Positions 17,995 through 28,604 are shown, numbered from the stretch's first letter. The stretch is 64,000 bases of DNA from Atopostipes suicloacalis DSM 15692 (GCF_900129085.1 NZ_FQUF01000013.1:1-64000), one strand, 5' to 3'. Notes: generated from the letters alone by a model not told the origin. Numbers and translations are program-made.

Positions 17995-19656
17995 TTATTT
18001 GACTTCCATAATAACCGGTAAAATAATAGGTCTTCTTTTCGTTTCTTTAAACAAATAAGATCCTAATTCATCTCGCACATTGGATTTTAAAGTACTCCAT
18101 GAAAAACTTTTATCCTGAATTGTGTCCTTGACAACCTTAGCTACAATCTTATTTCCTTCATCAATTAGTTCTTGACTTTCCTTCGCAAATACGAAGCCTC
18201 GAGTAACCGTATAAGGGCCAGAGGTTATTGTTTTCTGGCGACGATTGATTGTACAAACAGAAACAAATATCCCATCATCCGCTAAAATTCTACGATCACG
18301 AAGAACAATATTTCCTACATCTCCAATACCAATCCCATCAATGAAGGTATTTTCAGCTGGAACTTGCCCTGTTTGACGCATCGTTCCCTCTGTATACTCT
18401 AAAACATCTCCATTACTGACAATGAAAATATTTCGATAAGGAATACCTGTTTGGTGAGCTAAATCTGCATGAGCAGCCAACATACGGTATTCTCCTTGAA
18501 TAGGAATAAAGTAAGTAGGATTTAATAAATTAATCATCCACTGTAAATCATTCGGTGTCGCATGGCCTGAAGCTTTTAGGTTATCTGAGATCGTTTTAAC
18601 TGTCCCACCCGCACGATAGACTTGGTTTTCAGTTTTTGCTACTGTAACTTCCATTGTTGAAGAAGGACTCGTTACAATGTAGACTAAGTCTCCTTTTTTA
18701 ATGGCGACTTGGTTGTGCAATCCACGAGCCATTTCATCTAAGGTTTGGATAGGTTCGCCCGCTCCACCTGTTTCTAAAATAACAATTTCTTCATCCTCAT
18801 AATCTTTTATTTTATCAATAGGGATAAATAAATCTTCTTCAGGTAAAGTCAGTTTCTCTAAATCTAAAGCAATTTGCATAACGGATTCAATATGTCGACC
18901 AGAAATAAAAACCTTTCGTCCAAAGCGACTCGCCGCATTTAATACTTGTTGAATCCGTAAAATATTACTAGCAACAGCGACTACAATAATTCGACCTTTT
19001 GTTTCTTGAAAGGTTTTAAACACTTCCTCTTGGATATCAGATTCTAAAACATTCTCTGATAAACTTTCTGCATCCATTGAATCACTTAAAAGGGCTAAGA
19101 CACCCTCTCTTCCAATTTCACTAATCTGACCATAATCTGTTTTGTAGTCCCCAACAGCCGTTTGGTCAAATTTAAAGTTTCCAGTATATACAATATTTCC
19201 TTTATCTGTATGAACAGCTATCCCCATAGAATCTGGAATAGTATGTGTTGTTCTGAAAAATCGAATTACAGTTCCATCAAAATCAATTTCTACTTCTTCA
19301 TCAATCGCATGATAGTTATCAAACTGAACGTCTAATCCAGCCTCTTCAACATACCATTTAGCTAATGAAATAGTTAATTCCGAACCAAATACGGGCACAT
19401 CAAATTTATCTAAGAAATACGGCAAAGCTCCAATCGCATCTTCATGTCCATGCGTTAAAAAGACTCCCGCTATCTTGTCTGCATTTTTCTCTAAATAGGT
19501 AAAGTCAGGAATGACAGCATCTATCCCATACAATTGATCCTCAGGATAGGCTAGACCGCAATCTAGAATAAATATAGTGTCATCTATTTCGATAACATAC
19601 ATATTCCGTGCATTCTCTCGAACTCCACCTAAAGGAATAATTTTTAGGTTATTCAA
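17995..19656 (-). CDS. rnjB: Ribonuclease J2
   Basis: A 553-residue member of the metallo-beta-lactamase/beta-CASP RNase J family. The metal motif reads HGHEDAIG (H69, H71, D73): the final His of the usual HxHxDH is Ala74, as in J2-type subunits that are weak or inactive alone and work with RNase J1. The J1 partner with an intact motif is at 60046 in this window. The beta-CASP domain and C-terminal domain ending RRPIILPVIMEVK are of normal length. The start codon is TTG with an AAGGTGG site about 6 bases upstream. It lies downstream of pnp, another RNA-decay gene. Confidence 0.9.
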   Translation of the reverse strand: MNNLKIIPLGGVRENARNMYVIEIDDTIFILDCGLAYPEDQLYGIDAVIPDFTYLEKNADKIAGVFLTHGHEDAIGALPYFLDKFDVPVFGSELTISLAKWYVEEAGLDVQFDNYHAIDEEVEIDFDGTVIRFFRTTHTIPDSMGIAVHTDKGNIVYTGNFKFDQTAVGDYKTDYGQISEIGREGVLALLSDSMDAESLSENVLESDIQEEVFKTFQETKGRIIVVAVASNILRIQQVLNAASRFGRKVFISGRHIESVMQIALDLEKLTLPEEDLFIPIDKIKDYEDEEIVILETGGAGEPIQTLDEMARGLHNQVAIKKGDLVYIVTSPSSTMEVTVAKTENQVYRAGGTVKTISDNLKASGHATPNDLQWMINLLNPTYFIPIQGEYRMLAAHADLAHQTGIPYRNIFIVSNGDVLEYTEGTMRQTGQVPAENTFIDGIGIGDVGNIVLRDRRILADDGIFVSVCTINRRQKTITSGPYTVTRGFVFAKESQELIDEGNKIVAKVVKDTIQDKSFSWSTLKSNVRDELGSYLFKETKRRPIILPVIMEVK

Positions 19657-19706
19657 ACAAAACCACCTTCTAATATATCTTTTATACGTTCATTTTATTG
19701 AGATTA

Positions 19707-19735
19707 AGTATAGCATAAGTAAAAAACATTTTGAA
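19707..19735 (-). promoter_or_regulatory. Predicted promoter of rnjB
   Basis: TTCAAA (19730-19735) and TATACT (19707-19712) on the minus strand are 17 bases apart, with an extended -10 (TGC before TATACT). About 50 bases separate it from the rnjB start. Confidence 0.6.
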
Positions 19736-19796
19736 ATACGAGTTCTTTCAATAAAACAAACAATATATTTTTATTTTAGTTAAACTATTTTCTAAA

Positions 19797-19878
19797 TAAA
19801 AAAAGGTAGCAGAATGATTCACTTCAAGTATTTATTATACCAACAAATTGACTTAAGCAAACAGAATCCCTGCTACAC
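19797..19878 (-). terminator. Long-loop terminator after pnp
   Basis: On the minus strand GTAGCAGGGATTC (19863-19876 region) pairs with GAATCATTCTGCTAC (19805-19820), followed by CTTTTTTT. The loop is over 40 bases and contains a TATAAT box (19834-19839), so a second start for rnjB inside the loop is possible. Confidence 0.6.
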
Positions 19879-19905
19879 CATAATTATTTTGTCATTAAAT
19901 AAAAA

Positions 19906-22035
19906 TTACTTTTCTTCTTTTTTCTGTTCTTCCATCACTGCTTTATGTGATAAATTAACTCTTCCAAGTTTGTCGACCTCTAACACTTTAACTTCCAGTT
20001 GATCGCCAACAGAAACAACATCAGATGTATTTTTCACAAAGCGATCTGAAATTTCTGAAACATGACATAGACCTTCAGTTCCTTTGAAAATTTCTACAAA
20101 AGCACCATAGCTTTCCACACGTTTAACCGTACCATTATAAATTTTTCCAACTTCTACTTCTTCTGTGAGTTCTTCAATAATTTGTTTGGCACGAGCAATC
20201 ATTTCAGCATCTTCACCATAAATTGAAACTAATCCTTCATCATTGATATCAATTTTGACTTCTGTTTCATCAATAATTTTATTGATGGTTTCGCCGCCTT
20301 TACCAATAACGACTTTAATTTTATCTGGATTAATATTCATTGATTCAATCTTCGGTGCATATGCATTTAACTCTTCACGCGGTGCAGGAATTTCAGCCTC
20401 AATATTATCTAGAATGAGCAAGCGAGCTTTTTTAGCGGCTTCTAAAGCTTCTTCAAGTATTTTAGTCGTAATTCCTTCAATTTTAATATCCATTTGTAAA
20501 GCAGTAATTCCGTCACGGGTTCCTGCTACTTTAAAGTCCATATCTCCTAAATGGTCTTCTAGGCCTTGAATATCTGTTAAGATCGTGTAATCTTCATCGT
20601 CCATTACAAGACCCATAGCAATCCCACCAACAGGAGCTTTGATTGGAACTCCAGCATCCATTAAAGAAAGGGTTGCTCCACAAATACTTGCTTGTGAAGA
20701 AGACCCATTTGATTCTAAAACTTCCGAAACGACTCGAATCATATATGGAAACTCTTCTTCATTTGGAATAATTGGTTCTAATGCTTTTTCTCCAAGTGCT
20801 CCATGTCCTATCTCACGACGACCTGGTGCGCCAATTCTTCCGGCTTCTCCAACTGAAAAATTCGGGAAGTTATACTGGTGAATAAATCGTTTTTTATCTT
20901 CACTACCTAATCCATCAATAATTTGATATTCGTTCAATGGGCCTAATGTTGTAGTAGATAAGGCTTGTGTTTGTCCTCGTGTGAACAATCCTGATCCATG
21001 TACTCGTGGTAATAAACCAGCAATAGATTCAAGTGGGCGGACTTCATCAACGCCTCGACCATCCGGACGAATTTTTTCTTTTGTAATTAAGCGACGAACT
21101 TCATCTTTTTCAAGATTGTTCATAACTTCTTTTACATCTTTTAATAGTTTTCCTAATTCTTCTGTTGATAAATCAGCTTCTGCGTATTTTATTTCATAGG
21201 CCTCAACTACTGCTTCTTTTAAAGCTTCAGTAGCTTCCGCACGTTCTTGTTTATCATAAATTTGAATAGCTTCTTTCATGCTATCATTGTATGCTGCGGT
21301 AATTTCGTCTGTTAGTTCTTGGCTTGGAAGTAATAATTCAACTTCCATCTTCTCTTTACCAATTTCAGCAATAATTTTTTCTTGGAACGCATTCAATTCT
21401 TTTACGGCTTCATGACCGAATAATAAAGCTTCTAATAAATCAGTTTCTGATGCTTGTTCCGCACCACTTTCCACCATGTTTATCGCTTGTTTTGTCCCAG
21501 CAACTGTCACATTCATATCGGAAGCCGCTGTCTGTTCTTCAGTAGGATTTAAAACAAGTTCACCATTTACGCGTCCTACGTTAATTCCAGCAATTGGGCC
21601 GGCAAAAGGTATTTTTGAAATTCCTAAAACTAAACTTGAACCTAACATAGCAGTCATTTCTGGAGTGTTATCAGGATCTACTGATAACACTGTATTGATG
21701 ATTTGAACTTCATTTCGGTAACCTTCAGGGAATAAAGGACGAATTGGACGATCAATTAAACGAGAAGTTAAGGTTGCGTGCTCAGATGGACGCCCTTCAC
21801 GTTTAAGAAAACCACCAGGAATTTTACCTACTGCATACATTTTTTCTTCATAATTTACGGTTAACGGAAAAAATGGCAAGGTAGAAGGTTTTTCTCCACC
21901 AACTACGGTAGATAGAACAACCGTTTCTCCATATCGTAATAAAGCAGCAGCTGAAGCTTGCTTCGCTACTTGACCAATTTCAACAACTAATTCTCGTCCT
22001 GCTACTTGAGTTGTGTATACTTTTTTTTCGGACAT
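19906..22035 (-). CDS. pnp: Polyribonucleotide nucleotidyltransferase (PNPase)
   Basis: A 709-residue 3'-5' phosphorolytic exoribonuclease acting as a trimer. Two RNase PH domains (about 10-215 and 310-540) flank the helical linker; the catalytic second domain contains [30 protein letters not shown]-type residues (near 395-425). A KH domain ([20 protein letters not shown], near 555-575) and an S1 domain ([20 protein letters not shown], near 622-640) end the protein. The start has a GGAG site. The order rpsO-pnp-rnjB groups translation and RNA decay. A long hairpin in the leader suggests autoregulation. Confidence 0.96.
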   Translation of the reverse strand: MSEKKVYTTQVAGRELVVEIGQVAKQASAAALLRYGETVVLSTVVGGEKPSTLPFFPLTVNYEEKMYAVGKIPGGFLKREGRPSEHATLTSRLIDRPIRPLFPEGYRNEVQIINTVLSVDPDNTPEMTAMLGSSLVLGISKIPFAGPIAGINVGRVNGELVLNPTEEQTAASDMNVTVAGTKQAINMVESGAEQASETDLLEALLFGHEAVKELNAFQEKIIAEIGKEKMEVELLLPSQELTDEITAAYNDSMKEAIQIYDKQERAEATEALKEAVVEAYEIKYAEADLSTEELGKLLKDVKEVMNNLEKDEVRRLITKEKIRPDGRGVDEVRPLESIAGLLPRVHGSGLFTRGQTQALSTTTLGPLNEYQIIDGLGSEDKKRFIHQYNFPNFSVGEAGRIGAPGRREIGHGALGEKALEPIIPNEEEFPYMIRVVSEVLESNGSSSQASICGATLSLMDAGVPIKAPVGGIAMGLVMDDEDYTILTDIQGLEDHLGDMDFKVAGTRDGITALQMDIKIEGITTKILEEALEAAKKARLLILDNIEAEIPAPREELNAYAPKIESMNINPDKIKVVIGKGGETINKIIDETEVKIDINDEGLVSIYGEDAEMIARAKQIIEELTEEVEVGKIYNGTVKRVESYGAFVEIFKGTEGLCHVSEISDRFVKNTSDVVSVGDQLEVKVLEVDKLGRVNLSHKAVMEEQKKEEK

Positions 22036-22060
22036 AATTTTCTCCTTTTTCTCATTCAGA

Positions 22061-22154
22061 AACAGGGAGGTTACTACTAAACAAAGGTCAAATTTTAAAA
22101 GTACCTGTGCAGTTAAAATTTCACATTTGAATAGTAGTTGTATACCTCCTGGTT
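22061..22154 (-). promoter_or_regulatory. Long leader hairpin of pnp mRNA
   Basis: On the minus strand AACCAGGAGGT...ACTACT (22154 leftward) pairs with AGTAGT...ACCTCCCTGTT (ending at 22061), and an inner segment pairs AAATTTTAACT with ACTTTTAAAATTT. The structure spans most of the space between the rpsO terminator and the pnp start. The position fits the double-stranded leader by which PNPase is known in enterobacteria to control its own mRNA after RNase III cleavage; function here is inferred. Confidence 0.6.
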
Positions 22155-22171
22155 CTTTTTATCTCTTTATT

Positions 22172-22208
22172 TTCTTTAAAAAGAAAGCGAGATTCAAGAG
22201 AATCCCGC
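22172..22208 (-). terminator. Terminator after rpsO
   Basis: On the minus strand GCGGGATTC (22200-22208) and GAATCTCGC (22187-22195) form a compact stem with a TCTT loop, followed by TTTCTTTTT. Confidence 0.8.
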
Positions 22209-22229
22209 ATTCATTAATACTTATATTAA

Positions 22230-22499
22230 TTAACGACGTAAGCCTAATTTTTGGATTAAGTCACGGTAACGAGTAATATCTTTTTTACGTAAGTAAGCAA
22301 GTAAATTACGACGGTGACCAATTTTTTTCATTAAACCACGTTGTGAATGATAATCTCCGCTATGTGTATGCATATGATCATTCAAATTGTTAATTTCGTT
22401 TGTTAATAAAGCAATTTGCACTTCTGGAGAACCAGTATCTCCTTCATGACGTGCATACTCTTCAATGATATTTTGTTTTTCATCTTGTGTTAATGTCAT
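22230..22499 (-). CDS. rpsO: 30S ribosomal protein S15
   Basis: An 89-residue protein that binds the central domain of 16S rRNA. The sequence [18 protein letters not shown], the [25 protein letters not shown] block and the end [10 protein letters not shown] are diagnostic. The ATG at 22499 has GGGGTG 6 bases upstream; a GTG three codons earlier overlaps that site and is rejected. The gene has its own promoter and terminator. Its leader of about 100 bases could fold for S15 autoregulation, but I could not assign a known motif. Confidence 0.96.
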   Translation of the reverse strand: MTLTQDEKQNIIEEYARHEGDTGSPEVQIALLTNEINNLNDHMHTHSGDYHSQRGLMKKIGHRRNLLAYLRKKDITRYRDLIQKLGLRR

Positions 22500-22603
22500 G
22501 TTCTTCACCCCTTTTTATTTATCGAATCCATTTACCGAGATAACGTTGGTGATTCTATCATCCAAGTAATGGTCATAGTATTTATAAATCAAATACCTTA
22601 ATT

Positions 22604-22632
22604 AATATACTAGACATGGCTTGAATAATCAA
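22604..22632 (-). promoter_or_regulatory. Predicted promoter of rpsO
   Basis: TTGATT (22627-22632) and TATATT (22604-22609) on the minus strand are 17 bases apart, about 100 bases ahead of the rpsO start. Confidence 0.6.
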
Positions 22633-22674
22633 GTATTTAAATTAAATAGATCCTCTATTTGATTACATTTTTGA

Positions 22675-24657
22675 TTAAGAATTTGCTTGTAATTCTAGCA
22701 TGGCATCTCGGATAGACGCTGCTTTTTCAAATTCTAATTCTTTTGCGGCATGGCGCATTTCAAGTTCTAGTGTCTCAACCAATTCTCGTTTTTCTGCTTG
22801 AGTTAATTTGTTAATATTTTCAATAGAGAAATCTGAATCCATATCTTCAACAATGGTAGATATACTGATAAGATCTCGTACTTCTTTATGAATAGTTGTT
22901 GGAGTAATTCCGTGTTTTTCATTATATTCTTTTTGAATGGCTCGACGTCTTTCTGTTTCATCAATGGCTACACGCATCGATCGTGTAATATGATCTGCAT
23001 ACATTAAGACTTGACCATTTTCATTTCGAGCCGCCCGGCCACTCGTTTGAATTAATGACGTCTCGTTACGCAAGAAGCCTTCTTTATCTGCATCTAGTAT
23101 CGCGACCAGAGAAACTTCCGGAACGTCCAGTCCTTCTCGAAGGAGGTTAATTCCTACTAAAACATCAAACTCTCCCATTCGTAAATTACGAATAATTTCA
23201 GTTCGTTCAAGGGTTTTTACATCACTGTGTAAATATTCAACCTTTATCCCAACTTCTTTAAAGTAGTCGGTTAAATCTTCTGCCATCTTTTTAGTTAATG
23301 TCGTAATAAATACTCGTTCATCTCGCTCTACTCGAAGATTGATTTCTTCAATTAAATCATCAATTTGTCCTTCAATTGGTCGAACATCAATTATTGGATC
23401 TAATAAGCCCGTTGGACGAATAATTTGCTCCGCAATTCTAGAGGAACGTTCTTTTTCATAATCTGAAGGTGTTGCTGAAATATAAGCAATTTGAGGTACA
23501 CGCTCTTCAAATTCTTCAATCGTTAATGGGCGGTTGTCTAAGGCACTTGGCAAACGGAAGCCATGCTCGACAAGCATTTCTTTACGCGAACGGTCACCTT
23601 TATACATTCCACGAATTTGTGGCATAGTAATATGTGACTCATCGACAATAAACAAAGAATCCGATGGAAAGAAATCTAATAAAGTATAGGGAGGATCTCC
23701 GGGTTTTCGACCGTCTAAATGGCGCGAATAGTTTTCAATTCCAGAAACATACCCCATTTCCAGTAACATTTCTAAATCATAGTTTGTTCTTTGCTCTAGT
23801 CTTTGAGCTTCCAATAATTTGTTTTCTTTTTGTAAGACTTGCAATCGCTCTTCTAATTCTTCGCTAATAGAGGTCATTGCTGCTCTATTTTGTTCATCTG
23901 TAGAGACGAAGTGAGTCGCTGGGAAGATAGCGACGTAATCTAAGTCCGCTTGAATTTCCCCCGTTAAAGAATCAATCTCTCGAATACGATCAATTTCATC
24001 TCCAAAAAACTCAACACGTACTGTAACTTCTCCTCTAGAAGGAAGAAAAATTTCGACACTATCTCCACGAACACGAAAACGTCCTCGTTGAAAATCAATA
24101 TCATTTCGTTCAAATTGCATATCCACTAACATATGCAATAATTCATCTCGACTCATTTCAGCTCCGACACGTAGTGATTTAACATGCTTTTTATAATCTT
24201 CAGGGTTAACTAATCCGTAGATACAAGAGACAGAAGCTACTACAATAGTATCTCGACGTTCAACTAATGAGCTCGTTGCTGAATGACGAAGTTTATCTAT
24301 CTCGTCATTAATACTTGCATCTTTTTCAATGAAAGTATCGGTTGAAGGGACATAAGCTTCTGGTTGGTAATAATCATAATAACTTACAAAATATTCTACC
24401 GCATTTTCCGGAAAAAATTCTTTAAACTCTGAATATAACTGCCCCGCTAAGGTTTTGTTATGTGCAATCACTAATGTTGGTTTATTTACTTGTTCGATTA
24501 CATTCGACATGGTAAATGTTTTACCTGTTCCTGTCGCACCTAGTAGTGTAATTTCTTTTTCGCCTTTTTCAATACCTTCCACAATATCTTTAATGGCTGT
24601 TGGTTGGTCTCCACTAGGTTTATATTTCGAATGTAATTTAAATTTTGCTTCTTCCAT
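22675..24657 (-). CDS. uvrB: Excinuclease ABC subunit B
   Basis: A 660-residue DNA-damage recognition helicase of nucleotide excision repair. It shows Walker A GATGTGKT (40-47), the beta-hairpin region [12 protein letters not shown] (near 92-103), the DESH box ([13 protein letters not shown]) and the C-terminal UVR domain ending [15 protein letters not shown] that contacts UvrC. The ATG at 24657 has an AAAGGA site 8 bases upstream; a longer frame to 24777 starts within the rpsT terminator and is rejected. uvrA, its usual neighbour, is not visible. I see no SOS box in the upstream 150 bases. Confidence 0.96.
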   Translation of the reverse strand: MEEAKFKLHSKYKPSGDQPTAIKDIVEGIEKGEKEITLLGATGTGKTFTMSNVIEQVNKPTLVIAHNKTLAGQLYSEFKEFFPENAVEYFVSYYDYYQPEAYVPSTDTFIEKDASINDEIDKLRHSATSSLVERRDTIVVASVSCIYGLVNPEDYKKHVKSLRVGAEMSRDELLHMLVDMQFERNDIDFQRGRFRVRGDSVEIFLPSRGEVTVRVEFFGDEIDRIREIDSLTGEIQADLDYVAIFPATHFVSTDEQNRAAMTSISEELEERLQVLQKENKLLEAQRLEQRTNYDLEMLLEMGYVSGIENYSRHLDGRKPGDPPYTLLDFFPSDSLFIVDESHITMPQIRGMYKGDRSRKEMLVEHGFRLPSALDNRPLTIEEFEERVPQIAYISATPSDYEKERSSRIAEQIIRPTGLLDPIIDVRPIEGQIDDLIEEINLRVERDERVFITTLTKKMAEDLTDYFKEVGIKVEYLHSDVKTLERTEIIRNLRMGEFDVLVGINLLREGLDVPEVSLVAILDADKEGFLRNETSLIQTSGRAARNENGQVLMYADHITRSMRVAIDETERRRAIQKEYNEKHGITPTTIHKEVRDLISISTIVEDMDSDFSIENINKLTQAEKRELVETLELEMRHAAKELEFEKAASIRDAMLELQANS

Positions 24658-24708
24658 AACCGATTCCTTTCCATAATAATTTCCATTAAAACCATAACAT
24701 ATCAAGAG

Positions 24709-24790
24709 TAAAAAAGCCCTCTGATTGATTGCCTTACTTTCCAAATAACAGATGGTTATCGGACAGTTTACAATCATCAGATGAGCTTTT
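24709..24790 (-). terminator. Terminator after rpsT
   Basis: On the minus strand AAAAGCTCATCTGATGATTG pairs with CAATCAATCAGAGGGCTTTT, with small internal mismatches and a loop of about 38 bases, followed by TT. uvrB begins about 50 bases beyond it. Confidence 0.6.
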
Positions 24791-24812
24791 CGTTTATGTT
24801 TGATTCATTGTT

Positions 24813-25070
24813 TTATTGATTGTTTACTATTTTTTGTAAACGTGATTTTTCTCGTGCAGCTTTATTTTTGTGAATTAATCCTTTGCTTGCTGCTGAATCA
24901 ATTAGACCAAGTGTATCGTTTAATAATTCGTTTGTGTTCTCTGCATTTTCTTCTGCAGCTACGATAACTTTTCTAATGGCTGAACGAGTTGCAGTTGCTT
25001 GTCCTTGTTGACGCGCTCTAACTTTTTCGTTTTGACGTACACGTTTTTTAGCTTGTGCGGATGTTGCCAT
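24813..25070 (-). CDS. rpsT: 30S ribosomal protein S20
   Basis: An 85-residue, Lys/Arg/Ala-rich helical protein that binds 16S rRNA early in 30S assembly. The N-terminus MATSAQAKKRVRQNEKVRARQ and the later DSAASKGLIHKNKAAREKSRL are typical of S20. An AAGGAG site lies 9 bases before the ATG. It has its own promoter and is flanked by holA upstream and uvrB downstream, a common arrangement in Lactobacillales. Confidence 0.95.
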   Translation of the reverse strand: MATSAQAKKRVRQNEKVRARQQGQATATRSAIRKVIVAAEENAENTNELLNDTLGLIDSAASKGLIHKNKAAREKSRLQKIVNNQ

Positions 25071-25157
25071 CTAAAACACTCCTTTTCAGATAATCTATCA
25101 TTTAAATATTATTCATTGAGTAATCAAATAAAGTACCCTAATATTTTAACATTTTAT

Positions 25158-25186
25158 AGTATACAAAACTTTTGAGCAAAAAGCAA
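25158..25186 (-). promoter_or_regulatory. Predicted promoter of rpsT
   Basis: TTGCTT (25181-25186) and TATACT (25158-25163) on the minus strand are 17 bases apart, in the gap between holA and rpsT. Confidence 0.6.
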
Positions 25187-25224
25187 TTATTAGGATGATT
25201 TAATCGGCCCTTTTGAAGTAAAAA

Positions 25225-26265
25225 TTAACTAGGAACTTTACTTTGTTGGGCAAAACGCATAATAAATAATTCAATCTGTAATTCTTGGTCAATTTGTCCA
25301 GTTTTCATTTTATAATCGGCATCAATTAAATAATCTAGAGCTTTAGATAACAGCTTTTGATCATAACGTCGAACATTTTGTAAGGCCAATTTTACTCGAT
25401 AGGGATGAACCTTAAGAACCTTTGCAATATCCCCTTGAGGATAGCCTTGTTTTTGTAGGATCTTTACCTGCAAAAGCAAACGAAATTGTGAAATAAGTAA
25501 AGCGACTATTTTTATAGGTTCTTCTTTTTGCACCAATAAATCATGATAAGCTTCAATGGAAGCCTCTACTTGATTGTTAAGAACTAAAGTATTTAATTCA
25601 AAGACATTTTGTTCTAACGATTTTGGAACTAAATAACGGATTGAATCTTTTGTTATTTTTTTCGAATCTACATGGTATAAAAACAACTTATTTAATTCAT
25701 GCATCATATCTGTTAAATGACCGTCTGTTCGTTCCGTAAATAATTGAAAGGCACTGTCTGTCATTTGATAACCTTTTTCTTTTATTATTTCTTTAACGTA
25801 GCGATTGACTTCATTCGGATAAGGTGATGAGACATCAATTAATTGCGCGTTTTTCTCCAGAGTCTTCGTAATTTTTTTGCGTCGATCTAATTTTTCATAA
25901 GGTGCAAATAAGACCAAAATTGTAAATTCAGCTGGATTCTTTATGTACTCTTCTAATTCATCTATATTATGCTTGGGTGCACTTTTAATTTTCTTCCCCG
26001 TTAAAAAATAGGGATTTTGCACAAAGACCACTTTGCGATCACCAAAAAACGGAAAGGAAGAGGCTTCAAACAAGGCATCATTAATTGTATCTTCTTCCAT
26101 ATCAAAACTAGAAAAGTTTAAATCTATTGATTCTTCATCTAAAGCTTGTTCAATAATTGTTTCACGTATTCGTTCAATAAAATAGCGCTCTTCTCCAAGG
26201 ACTAAATAGATTGGAGCATAATTTCCTTTTCGAATATTCGCAAGTTCTTTTTGAATATTTTTCAT
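25225..26265 (-). CDS. holA: DNA polymerase III delta subunit
   Basis: A 346-residue clamp-loader subunit that opens the beta sliding clamp. The N-terminus contains APIYLVLGEERYFIERI, typical of the delta family; the Walker-like site is degenerate as expected for delta. The middle has NELNKLFLY (sensor/linker region) and the C-terminal helical collar ends with QIELFIMRF. It follows comEC by 9 bases, matching the comEC-holA-rpsT order of Firmicutes. Confidence 0.92.
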   Translation of the reverse strand: MKNIQKELANIRKGNYAPIYLVLGEERYFIERIRETIIEQALDEESIDLNFSSFDMEEDTINDALFEASSFPFFGDRKVVFVQNPYFLTGKKIKSAPKHNIDELEEYIKNPAEFTILVLFAPYEKLDRRKKITKTLEKNAQLIDVSSPYPNEVNRYVKEIIKEKGYQMTDSAFQLFTERTDGHLTDMMHELNKLFLYHVDSKKITKDSIRYLVPKSLEQNVFELNTLVLNNQVEASIEAYHDLLVQKEEPIKIVALLISQFRLLLQVKILQKQGYPQGDIAKVLKVHPYRVKLALQNVRRYDQKLLSKALDYLIDADYKMKTGQIDQELQIELFIMRFAQQSKVPS

Positions 26266-26273
26266 TTCTTCAC

Positions 26274-28604
26274 CTAATTTTTATATACTGTATAAGTTTT
26301 CATAAACCAATGATTTAAAAGAGGTAATTTATAATATTTAATCATTATAGCTCCCTCTTCAACTGTACTAAATGTATGAATGTTCATCTCTTTTAATCGA
26401 TCTAAAACTTCTTCATTCGGATGTCCATACGAATTGTTTCGCCCTGCGGAAATAAATGCTTTTGTAGGTTGAATCTGATCTAATAGTTCTTGAGTAGTAG
26501 ATGTTTTACTTCCGTGATGAGCAACTTTTAAATTATTTACTCTTAAATTGGGATAACGGGTTAGTATTTCTCGTTCAGCCTCTGCTTCTATATCTCCCGT
26601 AAAAAGCCAAGTGTCTTCCCTTATTTTAACATACAAAGTCAAAGAATCATTATTTTTACTATTTTCTTCATTTATGGGATGAATAGCCAAAGTATCTTTT
26701 GTAGGATACTCTAGGACTGCTGGTGGATCAATTATTTGTAATTGAACGTTCTTTAAAGACTGAATTTGCTCTCGAACCATTTTTTCTCTAAAGGTTGCTT
26801 TAGTTGCTATTATTTTTTTAATAGATAAAGAGCTACCAAGGCTTTCAATTTCTCCTGCATGATCTGCATCCGCATGAGTGATATATAAACAGTCAACACT
26901 TGAAATACCTAAGGATTTTAATGACGGAGCTATCGTTTGGCTTCCAATTGAATAATTCTTCTTTTTTTCTTGCCAACTCTCCTTCTCTCCCCAACTAATC
27001 TGTCCTCCTGTGTCAATTAAGGTAATTTTTCCAGTTATCGGTTCCTTAATTAAAAGAGAGTCTCCTTGTCCGACATCCAACATAAGGACATAACCAACAG
27101 GAGAAATTTGATAATAAAACAAGCTAAACAAGATTCCGCCTAAAGAAACAAAAGATGGTATTTTCTTATTTTCTATATTTGAAAGAAGTTTAAATATGCA
27201 CCAAACAAATAATAAAGTAATAATAGTAGGTAGTCGACCAATAACAAACGAAAAATCAAATGTATTATTTAATAAAACTACTCCGTTTTCTATAAAAACA
27301 ATCAGAGCCGTTAGGATATCATTAAAAAAGAAAAATATATACGTCGAACCTATAAAGGGAGACAGGCAAAAAAGAATAAGCAACGACGGGAAAAATATAT
27401 ACGTAAAAAAAGGAATAAATAGAAGATTTGCGAAAATAGTTATCCACGTAAATTCAAAAAAATGATAAGCTAAAATTGGTAAGCTGGCTAATGTACTCAT
27501 CAAAGAGAACATTAAATTCTGCAGGATAACATGTAAATTCCGTATCCATTCTTGATTGCTTAATAGAATAAATAAGCCACTTAATAAGTAACTTAACTGA
27601 AAAGAGAGTTCTAACGCTTGATAAGGATTCAAAAAAAGAGCAATAAGCATCGTAAAAGACCAAGCATCTAAAGAATTTATTTTTGTTTTTCTTACTTGCC
27701 CCACCAGCATAATAAATGAATGGAGGGTCGCTCGGAAAATACTGACTCCTAAACCAGCTAACAAGCAATAAAAAGGTATTATAAGTAAGATTGAAAGATT
27801 GGTCCGCTCATGTGTAATACCCAGCCGTAAGAATAAACGCCGAATAAAATGGATTAAATAGGTAATATGAAATCCTGAAATGCTAAATAAATGAATAATA
27901 CCTATTGCACGATAATTTTGCAGGGTGAATTCAGAAAAATCACGTTTATCCGCAAATAATAATATTTTTAGATACAAACCAATAGTTGAATTAAACGTCT
28001 CATCAATATAACGAAAAATTTTAACCCGCAAAGATTCGATAAAAGAATAGATTGGTTTAGCCAATTCTTTTGAATCGAGGGGTTGGAGATGCTCAGCTTC
28101 TAGTTGCCAATGAATATTTTGATGGCTTAAATAATCACGGTAATTAAATTGATAGAAATTTTTATTTTCAGAAGGTTCCTTTAGTTCTCCTTTGATGAAT
28201 AGATAATCTTCTAACGAATTTTGACTCCATCTTTTCTTTTCAGCTTCTGTTTTCAATTGATAATGGACAATAATTTTCTCTGTCTCATTTTTTGATTGGA
28301 TAATCCCCTCAAATTGAAGACTATCTCCATCGATTTTTATTGATGAAGCCTTAGGAAAAATTAAAAATTCATGTTCTAAAGGATCTAATTTCGTTCGATT
28401 TTTTTCTTGATGAAAAAGTAAAGATCCACAAAATAGTACGTTAATAACAATAGTGATAACGAATGTTTCTTTGTGTCTTAAACAGAGGATACGAATTAAC
28501 CAGAATAGATAGAGAATAATTCCCAATAAAAAATAATTACTCACTCCAATTATTAATAGTGGAATACAAGATATCGCTGGGAAAATCCATCGTCTTTTTG
28601 TCAT
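26274..28604 (-). CDS. comEC: Competence DNA-uptake channel ComEC/Rec2
   Basis: A 776-residue polytopic membrane protein thought to pass single-stranded DNA into the cell. An N-terminal pair of membrane helices precedes an extracellular OB-like segment (about 85-210), then the Competence domain with many helices (about 230-510, including LFSISGFHITYL). The C-terminal part is a metallo-beta-lactamase-like domain with DVGQGDS, DTGG and THADADHAGEIESL, ending about residue 755. Length and domain order are complete, so the gene appears intact. It starts about 20 bases after comEB, and is followed closely by holA. Confidence 0.93.
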   Translation of the reverse strand: MTKRRWIFPAISCIPLLIIGVSNYFLLGIILYLFWLIRILCLRHKETFVITIVINVLFCGSLLFHQEKNRTKLDPLEHEFLIFPKASSIKIDGDSLQFEGIIQSKNETEKIIVHYQLKTEAEKKRWSQNSLEDYLFIKGELKEPSENKNFYQFNYRDYLSHQNIHWQLEAEHLQPLDSKELAKPIYSFIESLRVKIFRYIDETFNSTIGLYLKILLFADKRDFSEFTLQNYRAIGIIHLFSISGFHITYLIHFIRRLFLRLGITHERTNLSILLIIPFYCLLAGLGVSIFRATLHSFIMLVGQVRKTKINSLDAWSFTMLIALFLNPYQALELSFQLSYLLSGLFILLSNQEWIRNLHVILQNLMFSLMSTLASLPILAYHFFEFTWITIFANLLFIPFFTYIFFPSLLILFCLSPFIGSTYIFFFFNDILTALIVFIENGVVLLNNTFDFSFVIGRLPTIITLLFVWCIFKLLSNIENKKIPSFVSLGGILFSLFYYQISPVGYVLMLDVGQGDSLLIKEPITGKITLIDTGGQISWGEKESWQEKKKNYSIGSQTIAPSLKSLGISSVDCLYITHADADHAGEIESLGSSLSIKKIIATKATFREKMVREQIQSLKNVQLQIIDPPAVLEYPTKDTLAIHPINEENSKNNDSLTLYVKIREDTWLFTGDIEAEAEREILTRYPNLRVNNLKVAHHGSKTSTTQELLDQIQPTKAFISAGRNNSYGHPNEEVLDRLKEMNIHTFSTVEEGAIMIKYYKLPLLNHWFMKTYTVYKN

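Noticed and set aside
19814-20002. Plus-strand open frame across the pnp end
   Set aside because: It spans the pnp terminator and part of pnp antisense, with no ribosome site.
24658-24812. SOS box ahead of uvrB
   Set aside because: uvrB is often LexA-controlled, but no GAAC-N4-GTTC-type site is visible in the upstream region.
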